IMG/VR virus record: IMGVR_UViG_3300022602_000137
Location: 1-52,385 of that record
Direction: 5' to 3' (one strand)
DNA: 52,385 nucleotides
DNA from: a virus
The position numbers were made by a program, and so were the translations under genes. The notes beneath the pieces are model-generated. The model made no database searches. It saw only the letters and a list, made by a program, of their open reading frames with translations, and was not told the origin of the DNA. This document shows, in pieces, positions 8,017 through 15,756 of the stretch. The stretch's first letter is position 1. Each line of letters opens with the position of its first letter.

Positions 8017-8479
8017 TTGATAACACCATTTTCATTTCAAGTTCGTTTTTAAATGGACCTTTGTATTCATTACGCTCTAAGGTAATTAACTTAGGACAAA
8101 ATGATTTGACCCATCCTTTGTTAAATTTAATAGTGTAATAACCGGCACAGTATAAACTCTTACTTGCGTTAGATTTTGTAAACAATGGTAATTTATTGCG
8201 TACATCATACATGGCGTTGTATGGTTTACTGCTAGTTGGAAATCCGTGACATTCATAAACATCCGGAGTAGTAACTTTGATTTTAGCACTGGTTAAGAAA
8301 AACCCATCGCCAAACTGTTTAGTAAGGTCTTGTTTTTTATTAAACATCACTTCGCCCTGTGTGCTACTAAGAACGAATTTATTATTTTCTTTTTTATGTA
8401 GTGTTGCGATTTTAGAACCATCTTGTTCTACAATCCAAAATTTGCCATCTACAATAGGCTTTGCGTGTATCTCTGTCAT
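8000..8479 (-). CDS. Unknown phage protein, 159 aa
   Basis: Starts at the ATG at 8479, behind AAGGAG seven bases upstream. An in-frame ATG at 8548 also has a good AGGAG, so a 23-residue longer, cysteine-containing form is possible. The protein holds a lysine-rich beta-type region and no known motif. The gene follows an imperfect hairpin at 8564-8591. Function unknown. Confidence 0.7.
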   Translation of the reverse strand: MTEIHAKPIVDGKFWIVEQDGSKIATLHKKENNKFVLSSTQGEVMFNKKQDLTKQFGDGFFLTSAKIKVTTPDVYECHGFPTSSKPYNAMYDVRNKLPLFTKSNASKSLYCAGYYTIKFNKGWVKSFCPKLITLERNEYKGPFKNELEMKMVLSNAKSD

Positions 8480-8563
8480 AAGTTTCTCCTTACACCCCTT
8501 AGTTTTATTTGGGCATGTTGTTGCGTACATACATACTGTATCATACATATATTTCTCCTTTTC

Positions 8564-8591
8564 TTACTCTGCCCCGAAGGCGCTGGAGTAA
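8564..8591 (-). terminator. Imperfect hairpin with TTCG core after the 301-aa gene
   Basis: TTACTC and GAGTAA arms enclose a second short GC-rich stem around TTCG, just after the stop at 8601. No long U-run follows. Likely a weak terminator or processing signal. Confidence 0.45.
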
Positions 8592-8600
8592 TATACGTAT

Positions 8601-9506
8601 TTATTCCTCAAGATCTGGATCCTTAGCAAGCCCCTGCCATTCTTTAATTTTAATTTCTTCAGTATCTGGTGTATCTTCTTGCCAAGCACTAATCCAACGT
8701 GAGCCAGTCCATTTACACTGATAAGTGTAACTGTTTCGACCAGCAGTTTTAACCATATAAATACCATCGCGAACTGGCTTGATCTTTTTAGGAAACCATT
8801 CAGTCATTTCGTATTCTATATCATCCATTGTGGTATATTTTTCCCACTTGCCTGTAGTTGATTGCGAGTGGGCAATATAAAAGCCAAAATCACTACTTTT
8901 TCCGTCAGTACTACCACCAAAATTATCAATATCTTCGCCATCGTATGTTACGCTATTAACAAGTTCTTCACCGTCAATTTCATCGTAACTTAGTGTTAGC
9001 TTAGTAATATCAAATGGTTGTTTAAGTTCGATCTCTCCCTCAAAAAACGTACCTTTCTCATTTGAATTTCCAAGGAATACAACAGTGCCTGCTGGTTGTG
9101 AATCAATCCACACTTCGTCGTCACAAGCCCATTCAATACTGTCATCACTGCCGCCATCGAAGTCTTCGAGAGAACGTTCTAAAATAGTTTCACCGTTTTC
9201 ATCTTCAATCTGTAGTGTGCCTGCGTTACGGCTAACTCCATTAGTATGACCCATACCATCACACTCGTACCATGATCCTGGAGGAAATGGCCACATATCC
9301 TCTGGGATATTATTTTCTTCAGCATAGTCACTTTGCCAAGCAAACTCATTTAGATCAAGTCTACGATGTTTAAAGTAATCGTAAATTTTACGATCTACTG
9401 TGCCCATAACCTTTTCACCACCGTAACCCCACATATAAATTTTATAAGTGCGCGGTGTGAATGATAGTATTTCTACTAGCTTTGCTTTTTCTTCAGATGT
9501 TGCCAT
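8601..9506 (-). CDS. Conserved phage protein, 301 aa
   Basis: Large acidic soluble protein. An N-terminal segment reads LVEILSFTPRTYKIYMWGYG, with many Trp/Asp/Gly residues after it. The C-terminal third (DGIYMVKTAGRNSYTYQCKW) looks like a small beta domain. The start has AAAAGGAAAA upstream and overlaps the exonuclease stop (TAATG), so it may be co-translated with that enzyme. I do not recognise a function. Confidence 0.8.
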   Translation of the reverse strand: MATSEEKAKLVEILSFTPRTYKIYMWGYGGEKVMGTVDRKIYDYFKHRRLDLNEFAWQSDYAEENNIPEDMWPFPPGSWYECDGMGHTNGVSRNAGTLQIEDENGETILERSLEDFDGGSDDSIEWACDDEVWIDSQPAGTVVFLGNSNEKGTFFEGEIELKQPFDITKLTLSYDEIDGEELVNSVTYDGEDIDNFGGSTDGKSSDFGFYIAHSQSTTGKWEKYTTMDDIEYEMTEWFPKKIKPVRDGIYMVKTAGRNSYTYQCKWTGSRWISAWQEDTPDTEEIKIKEWQGLAKDPDLEE

Positions 9507-10501
9507 TATACTTTTTCCTTTTCTGGGTATCGTGCTTGAAATGGTTCTGCGTATGACTGAATATTATCAGCAATCTTTTTCATGTCCCAAGCATTACAAA
9601 ACTTGAGCATACGAATACCAACTTGGCTAACATCTTTAGGTTTAGCATTAGCCGCAATTGTCTCTTTAATTTTAACTTTGATATCTTCGGGTTGTGCTGT
9701 TAAGTCGCATAGTTGTACATTACGTTGGTAATCTTCTAGGACTCTATGTTCTTGTCCGTTGTGGTCTACCCACCGTTGCAACATTAGATTGTTCCAATTG
9801 AACCCCTTAGTCTTGCGGTCAGCGAAGGCCTCTTGTAAACCAACCTTATTCTTGGAACCTTTAGTACGTACTCCTGGATATGCGGAAAAGACGTTGTCGC
9901 TGGTATCGCCACGCATACACTTTTCAAACAACATCCATTCTGGGTCTTGCGCAGGTTTGGGTTCGCCTGTTTTCTTATCTTTAACTGGTTTACCTTTAGC
10001 ATCAAATGTACCCTCATGAGTAATATGTAAATCTCCAACACCATTATATTGGCTGACTGTGGGACTTACTAACTGTGCAAAATCACCATCTGTTGAAATA
10101 ATAACGTGTTTATCTTGAGGATGTGCTTGTACCCATCCAGCAATAAGATCATCTGCTTCTAAATTAGGATGCTGTAATACAGTACAGTTAGTTTTCTCTG
10201 TAATGAAATTTTTAAACTCGTCAAATGCTTCCCAGAACAATTTGTCTTCATCTTGTTCTTTCTGCGTCATAGCCGCACGAGTTTCTTGCCGATTTGCTTT
10301 GTAAGGCTTGTAATAGTCTTTACGCCAGCTACGACCTTCGAGGCAGAATACTACGTGAGTGCCACTGAAGTCTTGCCATGCTTTCTTGATACTGTTAAAA
10401 GTAATATGGAAGGCCATTCCAAGTTTGATATCAGATGACCCTTGAACTACGTGTCTAGCACGAAAAAATGTGTTAGCAGTATCAACTATAATATATGTCA
10501 T
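9506..10501 (-). CDS. rnh: 5'-3' exonuclease / flap endonuclease (T4 RNase H family)
   Basis: Nuclease of the FEN/PIN-like family that removes RNA primers and 5' flaps during lagging-strand synthesis. Conserved acidic metal-binding residues are visible: Asp7 in YIIVDTAN, Glu115-Asp117-Asp118 in EADDLIAG, Asp138 and Asp140 in STDGDFAQL, and RGDTSDN further on, the helix-hairpin-helix entry typical of these enzymes. At 331 residues it is close to T4 RNase H. It fits with the polymerase, clamp and clamp loader in this window. Start overlaps the upstream stop (ATGA). Confidence 0.85.
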   Translation of the reverse strand: MTYIIVDTANTFFRARHVVQGSSDIKLGMAFHITFNSIKKAWQDFSGTHVVFCLEGRSWRKDYYKPYKANRQETRAAMTQKEQDEDKLFWEAFDEFKNFITEKTNCTVLQHPNLEADDLIAGWVQAHPQDKHVIISTDGDFAQLVSPTVSQYNGVGDLHITHEGTFDAKGKPVKDKKTGEPKPAQDPEWMLFEKCMRGDTSDNVFSAYPGVRTKGSKNKVGLQEAFADRKTKGFNWNNLMLQRWVDHNGQEHRVLEDYQRNVQLCDLTAQPEDIKVKIKETIAANAKPKDVSQVGIRMLKFCNAWDMKKIADNIQSYAEPFQARYPEKEKV

Positions 10502-10953
10502 TCTACAGATGCTTTCCCGTTTCCGAGTTTGTTTACATTAATAAAACCAGCGCCGACACGTTCTGGTTCAGCAACACCTTCTTCAGCTAGCATATTACGA
10601 GCCAAATCACGGAACCAACGATCGACAATCTCTTCTTCTGGATCACCATCAAAACCATATCCAGCTTGTTTTAATTGTAACACAAATTCGTCATTCCAGT
10701 CAAGCTCAAAGAATCCGTTTCTAACGTTTTCTTTATTAACATGTGTATCCAAAACTGCTACATACGGCTCCCCTCGAGCAGTAGCACGATCTTTTGGAGT
10801 CATCTTTGCTTGCTCTGCGGCTTTTTCAGCTTCAACAACTTCTTCTAATCGCTGTTTGGCTAACTTTTCAGCCACTGCCGCTTCAGCCAATGCTTGATCT
10901 TTTTGAGCCTCAATTTTATCAATGCCAAATAATTTTTTAATTAATTTTTTCAT
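10498..10953 (-). CDS. Conserved phage protein with coiled coil, 151 aa
   Basis: The start is placed at 10953 because the 5' part of the longer frame is occupied by another gene (10937-11086). The protein opens with a basic MKKLIKKLFGI helix, then an Ala/Glu/Lys coiled coil (about 15-55). A conserved domain follows with FFELDWNDEFVLQLKQAGY and DRWFRDLARNM, a pattern I recall from unnamed T4-like cyanophage proteins. Function unknown. Confidence 0.75.
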   Translation of the reverse strand: MKKLIKKLFGIDKIEAQKDQALAEAAVAEKLAKQRLEEVVEAEKAAEQAKMTPKDRATARGEPYVAVLDTHVNKENVRNGFFELDWNDEFVLQLKQAGYGFDGDPEEEIVDRWFRDLARNMLAEEGVAEPERVGAGFINVNKLGNGKASVE

Positions 10954-11086
10954 TTTTCTTCTCACAATCGCAAGGTAATCTACCTTGTTTACAATTTCCA
11001 CTACAGCCATGACATCCACGTAAAAATTTAACAATTAGATATATTGCTATACTCCATCCTAATATAAGACAAATCCAAAAAAACAT
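10937..11086 (-). CDS. Short membrane peptide with a cysteine-rich tail, 49 aa
   Basis: A short gene with a strong TAGGAG eight bases before the ATG at 11086. Residues 2-20 form one transmembrane helix. The tail reads CHGCSGNCKQGRLPCDC, five cysteines in 17 residues, as in small metal- or redox-linked membrane peptides such as the FeoB-associated Cys-rich family (similarity of architecture only). It overlaps the next gene by 17 bases and sits 9 bases after the preceding gene. Function unknown. Confidence 0.7.
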   Translation of the reverse strand: MFFWICLILGWSIAIYLIVKFLRGCHGCSGNCKQGRLPCDCEKKNEKIN

Positions 11087-11095
11087 AATTATCTC

Positions 11096-11263
11096 CTAGA
11101 TTTCCGTACGACCAATAAACCATCTGCGAGCAAATTTGCTATACCTTACTCGATATAATTTATTACCTAATCTAATTCTAAATCCAAAACTACTAATGCT
11201 AGTTAACGGATAAAAATTTATACCGTTACTAACTTTATCACCTTCGTGTCTAAAATATATCAT
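11096..11263 (-). CDS. Short basic protein, 55 aa
   Basis: Its ATG overlaps the stop of the QueE-like gene (TGATG) and its stop lies 9 bases before the next ATG, so it fits the operon exactly. The protein is Arg/Tyr/Phe-rich (RIRLGNKLYRVRYSKFARRW), which suggests a small nucleic-acid- or membrane-binding beta protein. Family not recognised. Confidence 0.65.
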   Translation of the reverse strand: MIYFRHEGDKVSNGINFYPLTSISSFGFRIRLGNKLYRVRYSKFARRWFIGRTEI

Positions 11264-12117
11264 CAAGTTCCCCACTCATTTTTAAATAACGGTACTTGTA
11301 GTCTGTCGCTATAACGTAAGCCATGTTTCATAGCCATGTCAGCAACGGCTCTGTTATTAAGAGCATAAACGCTTTCAACACCACCAACTGGCATTAAATA
11401 GACATGTCCTTTAAATCCTGCGGCACGATATTCGCTTGTGGCTTTAAGAGCGTAATCTCGATCTGCCTCTGTAGAAATAACAAACTTTAAGTATGCTGTG
11501 CCTACTTGTTCATATTCGCAAACTACTTCTGGCAGTATTGCTTCTTCCCACTTTTCTCCACTACACGGAAGTTTAGCACTTACGCTAAATGTAATCTCGC
11601 GATTCTTCCACTTGCTCCATTCTTGTAAATATGATTTGAACTCTGGAGTTAATTTTTGAGTACCGTTTGTCTCAAACGTAATCTCTTTTAGTCCTGCCAT
11701 TTTAGGATGATCTAACAAGTCTGGATAAGCACGTTGCCAACCTAACAAAGGCTCGCCACCTGTAATAACCAGATGTTCATCTAACCATTCTCCGTGCGGA
11801 AGAATTTCCATAATACGGTCTGTAATGGCATCGCTAGTAAGCATTGGCGATAAATCTTTAAAAGTAGGATGCCAACTAGCATAGCTATCGCAACCTGTAG
11901 AAACTAAAGGAAGTTCGTTATAAGTTTGCCACTTATTATACTTGATTTGTTTCTCAGCTAATACATCTGCTTCTCCGCTTATTGTACCCAGCGGCATGCC
12001 AAAGCCAGCACATTTAAAGTTACAACCGAATGTACGTAAGAAAACAGACGGAACACCCATGTACCGTCCTTCACCTTGAATTGAATAAAACAATTCTGCT
12101 ATTTTTAATTTACTCAT
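11263..12117 (-). CDS. queE: QueE-like radical SAM enzyme (7-carboxy-7-deazaguanine synthase)
   Basis: Expected to turn 6-carboxytetrahydropterin into 7-carboxy-7-deazaguanine. The N-terminus KIAELFYSIQGEGRYMGVPS is typical of QueE, and ITGGEPLL matches its GGEP motif. The cluster cysteines are split: Cys32 and Cys36 (GCNFKC) are followed, after 39 residues, by Cys76 in GCDSYASW, which aligns with the usual CDTxYxW. An insertion therefore lies between the second and third ligands. From memory the same arrangement occurs in T4-like cyanophages. 284 residues; ATG at 12117 overlaps the upstream stop. Confidence 0.8.
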   Translation of the reverse strand: MSKLKIAELFYSIQGEGRYMGVPSVFLRTFGCNFKCAGFGMPLGTISGEADVLAEKQIKYNKWQTYNELPLVSTGCDSYASWHPTFKDLSPMLTSDAITDRIMEILPHGEWLDEHLVITGGEPLLGWQRAYPDLLDHPKMAGLKEITFETNGTQKLTPEFKSYLQEWSKWKNREITFSVSAKLPCSGEKWEEAILPEVVCEYEQVGTAYLKFVISTEADRDYALKATSEYRAAGFKGHVYLMPVGGVESVYALNNRAVADMAMKHGLRYSDRLQVPLFKNEWGT

Positions 12118-12578
12118 ACACAATCACCTTGTTCCGCTAATTTACCTGTTGCTGACTTTTCTTTACGGTCTTCTTTAAACAGTTTAACATCTTTAATAGC
12201 AGATTTCAATGTTTCTGAGTAGTTAAGAGCTTGTTGTTCGGTCATAGTGACTGTAGTTTGGGCGGTAATAGTACCGGTTATCCAAACTTCCCAAGTTAAT
12301 TTAGCTTTACGAATTAAACTGTTAATAAGATCTTTCCAAAACCAATCAAATTCTTCTAACCAAACATTTTTAATATCATAACGTTTTTCAAATGTGTCAG
12401 TCCAGTAGTTTGTTTTAACAGTGGAATAGATGTTTACGTTAACACCCATCTCATCTGCTTCGACTTCTACTGTTTGATCGTGATAATCTTGTCCGCAACC
12501 ACAAGTAACTTTATACCACTTACTATTACCAAAATCGTTTGTTTTTAAAATGCCTTCTGCCGGTGTTTGTGCTTTCAT
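12114..12578 (-). CDS. Unknown phage protein, 154 aa
   Basis: Begins with a CGCGQDYHDQ segment that may bind metal. Trp-rich and helical parts follow, with a Lys/Glu-rich end. Coupled by ATGA overlaps to both neighbours, so it is expressed with queE-like and folE genes and might serve the same pathway, but no motif proves this. Confidence 0.7.
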   Translation of the reverse strand: MKAQTPAEGILKTNDFGNSKWYKVTCGCGQDYHDQTVEVEADEMGVNVNIYSTVKTNYWTDTFEKRYDIKNVWLEEFDWFWKDLINSLIRKAKLTWEVWITGTITAQTTVTMTEQQALNYSETLKSAIKDVKLFKEDRKEKSATGKLAEQGDCV

Positions 12579-12793
12579 ACTGATTCACCAAACCATTCGT
12601 CAACCATTTGTTCTGCTTCGTGTTGTGTTAACGCAAGAACAAATATACGGGCCAGTTGTCCCTGAGTATGTTGTACGCTAAATCGAACAACACCCTGTAA
12701 CGGAATATCGTTAAATTCACGCTCAACTATGAATTCTTTTAAATTTTTAGCACGATCGATTAATTGATCAGTTAGGTCTTTTGCTGTTGTCAT
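12575..12793 (-). CDS. Unknown phage protein, 72 aa
   Basis: Small soluble protein with a basic N-terminal helix and a beta-type middle (GVVRFSVQHTQGQLARIFVLAL). It starts within the end of the membrane-coil gene and ends in an ATGA overlap with the next gene. Function unknown. Confidence 0.65.
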   Translation of the reverse strand: MTTAKDLTDQLIDRAKNLKEFIVEREFNDIPLQGVVRFSVQHTQGQLARIFVLALTQHEAEQMVDEWFGESV

Positions 12794-13022
12794 ATCTAGC
12801 CTTTTCTAATTCTAATTTTCTTATTTTGGATTTTAATTCCGCAACATCTTGCGTTAAACTTTGATTTAAATTTTTTGATATTTTTAATTCTTCAGTCAGT
12901 TCAGTTTCGAGTTCTTTTAACAACCGCTTTTTATATTCACGGTCGCTGTCAAATCTCCAATTATGGCCAACAAGGATTCCTAAACCCATTACAATTAAAA
13001 GAAGTATTAAATCACTAGTCAT
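12768..13022 (-). CDS. Membrane-anchored coiled-coil peptide, 84 aa
   Basis: One N-terminal transmembrane helix (LILLLIVMGLGILVG), then about 55 residues of Lys/Glu/Leu coiled coil. The layout resembles small phage inner-membrane proteins. Start overlaps the folE stop. It overlaps the following gene by 26 bases, which makes the exact start of that gene less certain. Function unknown. Confidence 0.65.
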   Translation of the reverse strand: MTSDLILLLIVMGLGILVGHNWRFDSDREYKKRLLKELETELTEELKISKNLNQSLTQDVAELKSKIRKLELEKARYDNSKRPN

Positions 13023-13783
13023 CGCGGAGCAAACTCCTGTTGTAGTTTAATATTGTCAAAGAATTCTTTCTTTGTATTACCGTCGGTATTGAACGCACCT
13101 TTGAGTACTGTTGTCTGTGTTAGACTAGAGTGTGCCATAATACCGCGATTCTCGCAACACCCGTGAGTTGCTTGAATGTATACTGCTACGTTTTCTGATT
13201 CTGTGGCTTTTTGGATTTCCCTAGCAATGTCATTACAGAGTTCTTCTTGTAACGTGCCACGGCGAGCACACCACTGAGCGATCCGAGTATACTTAGATAA
13301 ACCGATAAGTTTGTTAGCGGCGATAATGCCAATATAAGCAACACCACTAACAGGCTGATGGTGATGACTGCACATGCTTCGTAGCTCAGAGCGAACCACA
13401 AGCATACCCTCATAGCGGTCTTCTGAATCGTTTGGAAATGCTGTTGCGTCTGGTCCTGCTTCATAACGTCCTGCCATTATTTCATTAAAATACATTTTAG
13501 CTAGTCGTCTAGCAGTGCCTTTTGAGTTAGGATCGTTTTCACGATCAATAAGCAATCGATCTAATACTAGTTCAAAGGCCTCTGTTGCTTCATCGATTAA
13601 TCGTTCTTTTTTCTGTTCGTCGACATATTCGCTAATATTGTCTCCAGCCCAGAAACGTTTGCCTTCGCGTTTCATTTGAAAACGAATGACATCTGCTAGA
13701 TGTGCTTCTTTGTAGCCTTTGTCGCTCATATCATCTGCGCCTTTAAGTACGTTTTGAAGGTCTTCTGTTGTAAATGTTGTCAA
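13019..13783 (-). CDS. folE: GTP cyclohydrolase I
   Basis: Converts GTP to dihydroneopterin triphosphate, the first step of both folate and 7-deazaguanine synthesis. Zinc ligands are visible: Cys138 and the following His residues in RSMCSHHHQPVSG, and the Cys in ATHGCC (209-210). KLIGLSKYTRI and RGIMAHSSLTQT are standard FolE segments. The best start is a TTG at 13783 with GGAG nine bases upstream. At 254 residues it carries a longer N-terminus than bacterial enzymes. With QueD-like, QueE-like and DpdA-like genes nearby, the deazaguanine route is the likely purpose. Confidence 0.93.
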   Translation of the reverse strand: MTTFTTEDLQNVLKGADDMSDKGYKEAHLADVIRFQMKREGKRFWAGDNISEYVDEQKKERLIDEATEAFELVLDRLLIDRENDPNSKGTARRLAKMYFNEIMAGRYEAGPDATAFPNDSEDRYEGMLVVRSELRSMCSHHHQPVSGVAYIGIIAANKLIGLSKYTRIAQWCARRGTLQEELCNDIAREIQKATESENVAVYIQATHGCCENRGIMAHSSLTQTTVLKGAFNTDGNTKKEFFDNIKLQQEFAPR

Positions 13784-13828
13784 TTTATAATACTCCGATG
13801 TTAAGCCAGTGGATTGGCATATATTTTT

Positions 13829-13857
13829 ATTATACAGGTTTATTTAGGTTTTTTCAA
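13829..13857 (-). promoter_or_regulatory. Sigma-70-type promoter for folE
   Basis: Minus strand TTGAAA (13852-13857) and TATAAT (13829-13834), 17-base spacer. The -35 box lies in the last codons of the preceding gene, so the operon has an internal promoter that can raise FolE and QueE relative to upstream genes. Confidence 0.7.
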
Positions 13858-14067
13858 GTCTTCTTGAGAATATTTTGCTCGAAGTTTGCGACAACCTTCT
13901 TTTACTTCAATAGGATAGTCTGGACTAATTTCTGCTATTGAACAATCATATTTTACAACTAAATGCGGATTAGAATAGTTCCACCAAACAGCAAATATCA
14001 TTCCTAAAAATCCTAATAGGATCACAGCATAAAAATCTAAATTTTCTCTGATACTAGTATTCGACAT
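13840..14067 (-). CDS. Small single-pass membrane protein, 75 aa
   Basis: A helix at about 12-30 (FYAVILLGFLGMIFAVWW) is followed by a ~45-residue charged domain with two cysteines, probably outside the cytoplasm. The gene overlaps the previous one by 31 bases and its 3' end carries the -35 box of the folE promoter. Function unknown. Confidence 0.65.
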   Translation of the reverse strand: MSNTSIRENLDFYAVILLGFLGMIFAVWWNYSNPHLVVKYDCSIAEISPDYPIEVKEGCRKLRAKYSQEDLKKPK

Positions 14068-14294
14068 AATTGTGCATCCTTTTCTGATTTAAAATAAAAG
14101 TCCATGTACTCTGCTGTAGGATGACTAGTGAATCGGTCTCCCGGTAATCCGAATACTTCCATAATATCAGCACATGCCTCGTTCCACCAAACGCCTGATT
14201 GTCCGGTCCACGGTAGTCGAACTACATGGACATGACCTTTATCACGTGCCGGGATTCGACTGTCCCAATTAATGTGTTTTTTGCTCAGGCGCAT
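14037..14294 (-). CDS. Conserved phage protein, 85 aa
   Basis: Soluble protein with HVHVVRLPWTGQSGVWWNE and a C-terminal YMDFYFKSEKDAQLCRI, resembling a small alpha/beta fold. No family name can be given. Overlaps both neighbours by 26-31 bases. Confidence 0.7.
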   Translation of the reverse strand: MRLSKKHINWDSRIPARDKGHVHVVRLPWTGQSGVWWNEACADIMEVFGLPGDRFTSHPTAEYMDFYFKSEKDAQLCRILVSEKI

Positions 14295-14460
14295 GTTGTT
14301 GTTTTAACTGTTCAATTTGATCTTTAAGATGAAGTTTTTGTTTTTTTAAATCGTTTAGTCGTTCATCTTCATAAACACCAGTGCTTTCTAAACCATGAAT
14401 TTGTTTATCAAGGGCATGGTGTGCTTCTTCTAAATGAGCTATACGTCTTTCCCAGGTCAT
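14269..14460 (-). CDS. YdcH/DUF465-like small coiled-coil protein, 63 aa
   Basis: The spacing of LEEAHHALDKQIHGLE and then LNDLKKQKLHLKDQIEQL matches the small DUF465 (YdcH) family of Gram-negative bacteria, predicted to be a helical hairpin. The role of the family is unknown. It overlaps the previous small coiled-coil gene by four bases (ATGA). A recent acquisition from a bacterial host is possible. Confidence 0.7.
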   Translation of the reverse strand: MTWERRIAHLEEAHHALDKQIHGLESTGVYEDERLNDLKKQKLHLKDQIEQLKQQHAPEQKTH

Positions 14461-14612
14461 TGCTGTTTCCTTTCTGCTAGTTTAAGTTCATCTTTTAGAT
14501 AATCAAGATATGATATCAAAACTTCTCTGCCTTTTTCTTGATCAATATGTTTAATATCTTCTTGAACTTTATCGATCTTTTCTTGAAGTTCTTGAACGCT
14601 TAGTTCTCTCAT
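14457..14612 (-). CDS. Short coiled-coil protein, 51 aa
   Basis: The ATG overlaps the upstream stop (ATGA) and the stop overlaps the next ATG (ATGA), so it fits exactly between neighbours. The sequence is a Lys/Glu/Gln-rich amphipathic helix throughout (VQELQEKIDKVQEDIKHIDQ). It may pair with the YdcH-like product next to it. Function unknown. Confidence 0.7.
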   Translation of the reverse strand: MRELSVQELQEKIDKVQEDIKHIDQEKGREVLISYLDYLKDELKLAERKQQ

Positions 14613-14806
14613 TTTTTAGATCCAAATCGAACACCCGTGATTGGCGCAATTAACAAGAAATATGCTAACCAAGTTTGCCATGTATATGGAATAGCCAATG
14701 CTGGAAACAATGTGTTTAATGCCCAAATTCCAACAAGTGGGCCAAACACTACGGCAATTATAATCAATACAATGCCAAATATAAGTTTAAGTAATGCTGA
14801 GGTCAT
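14609..14806 (-). CDS. Small two-helix membrane protein, 65 aa
   Basis: Start placed at 14806, which overlaps the phosphoribosyltransferase stop. Two hydrophobic helices are visible (LIFGIVLIIIAVVFGPLVG and WQTWLAYFLLIAPITG) with a short basic tail. Possibly an antiholin, exclusion or host-membrane protein; nothing distinguishes these options. Confidence 0.6.
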   Translation of the reverse strand: MTSALLKLIFGIVLIIIAVVFGPLVGIWALNTLFPALAIPYTWQTWLAYFLLIAPITGVRFGSKK

Positions 14807-15324
14807 AACCAAAAATCCTCCCAGGGATAAACCAACCAACAATCTTCTTCTGCTTTATTGACTTCCCATACCGAGTAGTCAACTGTTTCTTTGCTAGCTA
14901 GATTGTTAGTAAGCGTAGCAAAGCGTACATTTTGTCCCCATACATGTCCCCAGCGAGCATCGTTGGGTAAACAACTAGATTGCCAATCTTGTTTGATCCA
15001 AGCAATCGTTGATCCTTGATCATTAATATCATCAACTACAAGGATGTTTTTACATAGTGGATCCCCATCCTTTTCAGCGGCGTTAAATCCATACGCATCT
15101 TCAGCCATGCCGCAGTTACTAACAGTATCGCCACCGTCACGTAAGCTAACATCTAAGGACTTCATAGGCACTTCTAAATATTGACTTAACAGTACAGCAG
15201 GAACTAAACCGCCTCGAGTAATTCCAACAATGTAATCAGGTCGCCAATTACTATTATTAATTTGTCTAGCAATATCTAAGCAAGCACCCTCTACTTGTTG
15301 CCAACTATAATAAATTTTCTTCAT
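14803..15324 (-). CDS. Type I phosphoribosyltransferase
   Basis: The PRPP-binding signature is VVDDINDQGSTI (about 95-106), preceded by DYIVGITRGGLVPAVLLSQYL as in hypoxanthine/xanthine-type enzymes. It would join a base to PRPP, releasing pyrophosphate. At 173 residues the length fits the family. Being in the operon with deazaguanine genes, it may recycle guanine or a modified base, but the substrate cannot be read from sequence. Confidence 0.85.
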   Translation of the reverse strand: MKKIYYSWQQVEGACLDIARQINNSNWRPDYIVGITRGGLVPAVLLSQYLEVPMKSLDVSLRDGGDTVSNCGMAEDAYGFNAAEKDGDPLCKNILVVDDINDQGSTIAWIKQDWQSSCLPNDARWGHVWGQNVRFATLTNNLASKETVDYSVWEVNKAEEDCWLVYPWEDFWL

Positions 15325-15539
15325 TGTAAAATATCTGGTATAAATTTTTTAACTTGACTACGACTAGCAGAAATGCTATCAACCATTTGATTATAATCAA
15401 TTTCGCTAAGGCTTGTTTTATAAATGCTAAGAGCTTGTGTCATCATAATTGCGGCAACCTCCATGGCACCGTATTCCTCAACCATATGTGCTGTTACTTC
15501 TAACATTTCATTGTATAATACTTCTAATTGATCAGCCAT
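15321..15539 (-). CDS. Unknown phage protein, 72 aa
   Basis: Short helical protein with several methionines in MVEEYGAMEVAAIMMTQAL. Overlaps the upstream gene by 8 bases and the phosphoribosyltransferase by four. Function unknown. Confidence 0.65.
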   Translation of the reverse strand: MADQLEVLYNEMLEVTAHMVEEYGAMEVAAIMMTQALSIYKTSLSEIDYNQMVDSISASRSQVKKFIPDILQ

Positions 15540-15756
15540 TTAAAAGTCCTTTACACAGTACTTCTAAATCTTCCTGAGTCATAAAAAAGTTATATGTTTG
15601 TGAGTCCATAACCTCACCGTCTTTAAGACTTTCTTGAATAAAGTCTAAGGAATATAATCCTTTAGGAGCAAGTACTTCGTGCTGTGTCACACGCATACGG
15701 TAACTGTCATTTTCTTTAACAGTAAACTTCTTTTGTTTAATTGATTCATGTAACAT
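15532..15756 (-). CDS. Unknown phage protein, 74 aa
   Basis: Two adjacent ATGs (15759 and 15756) follow AAGGAG; the second has the better spacing. The longer upstream frame overlaps the previous gene and has no ribosome site, so it was not used. Basic N-terminus, acidic C-terminus, no motif. Confidence 0.65.
   Translation of the reverse strand: MLHESIKQKKFTVKENDSYRMRVTQHEVLAPKGLYSLDFIQESLKDGEVMDSQTYNFFMTQEDLEVLCKGLLNG

Noticed and set aside
13186-13464. Hydrophobic 92-codon frame inside folE
   Set aside because: Same-strand shadow frame in a conserved enzyme gene. No start signal.
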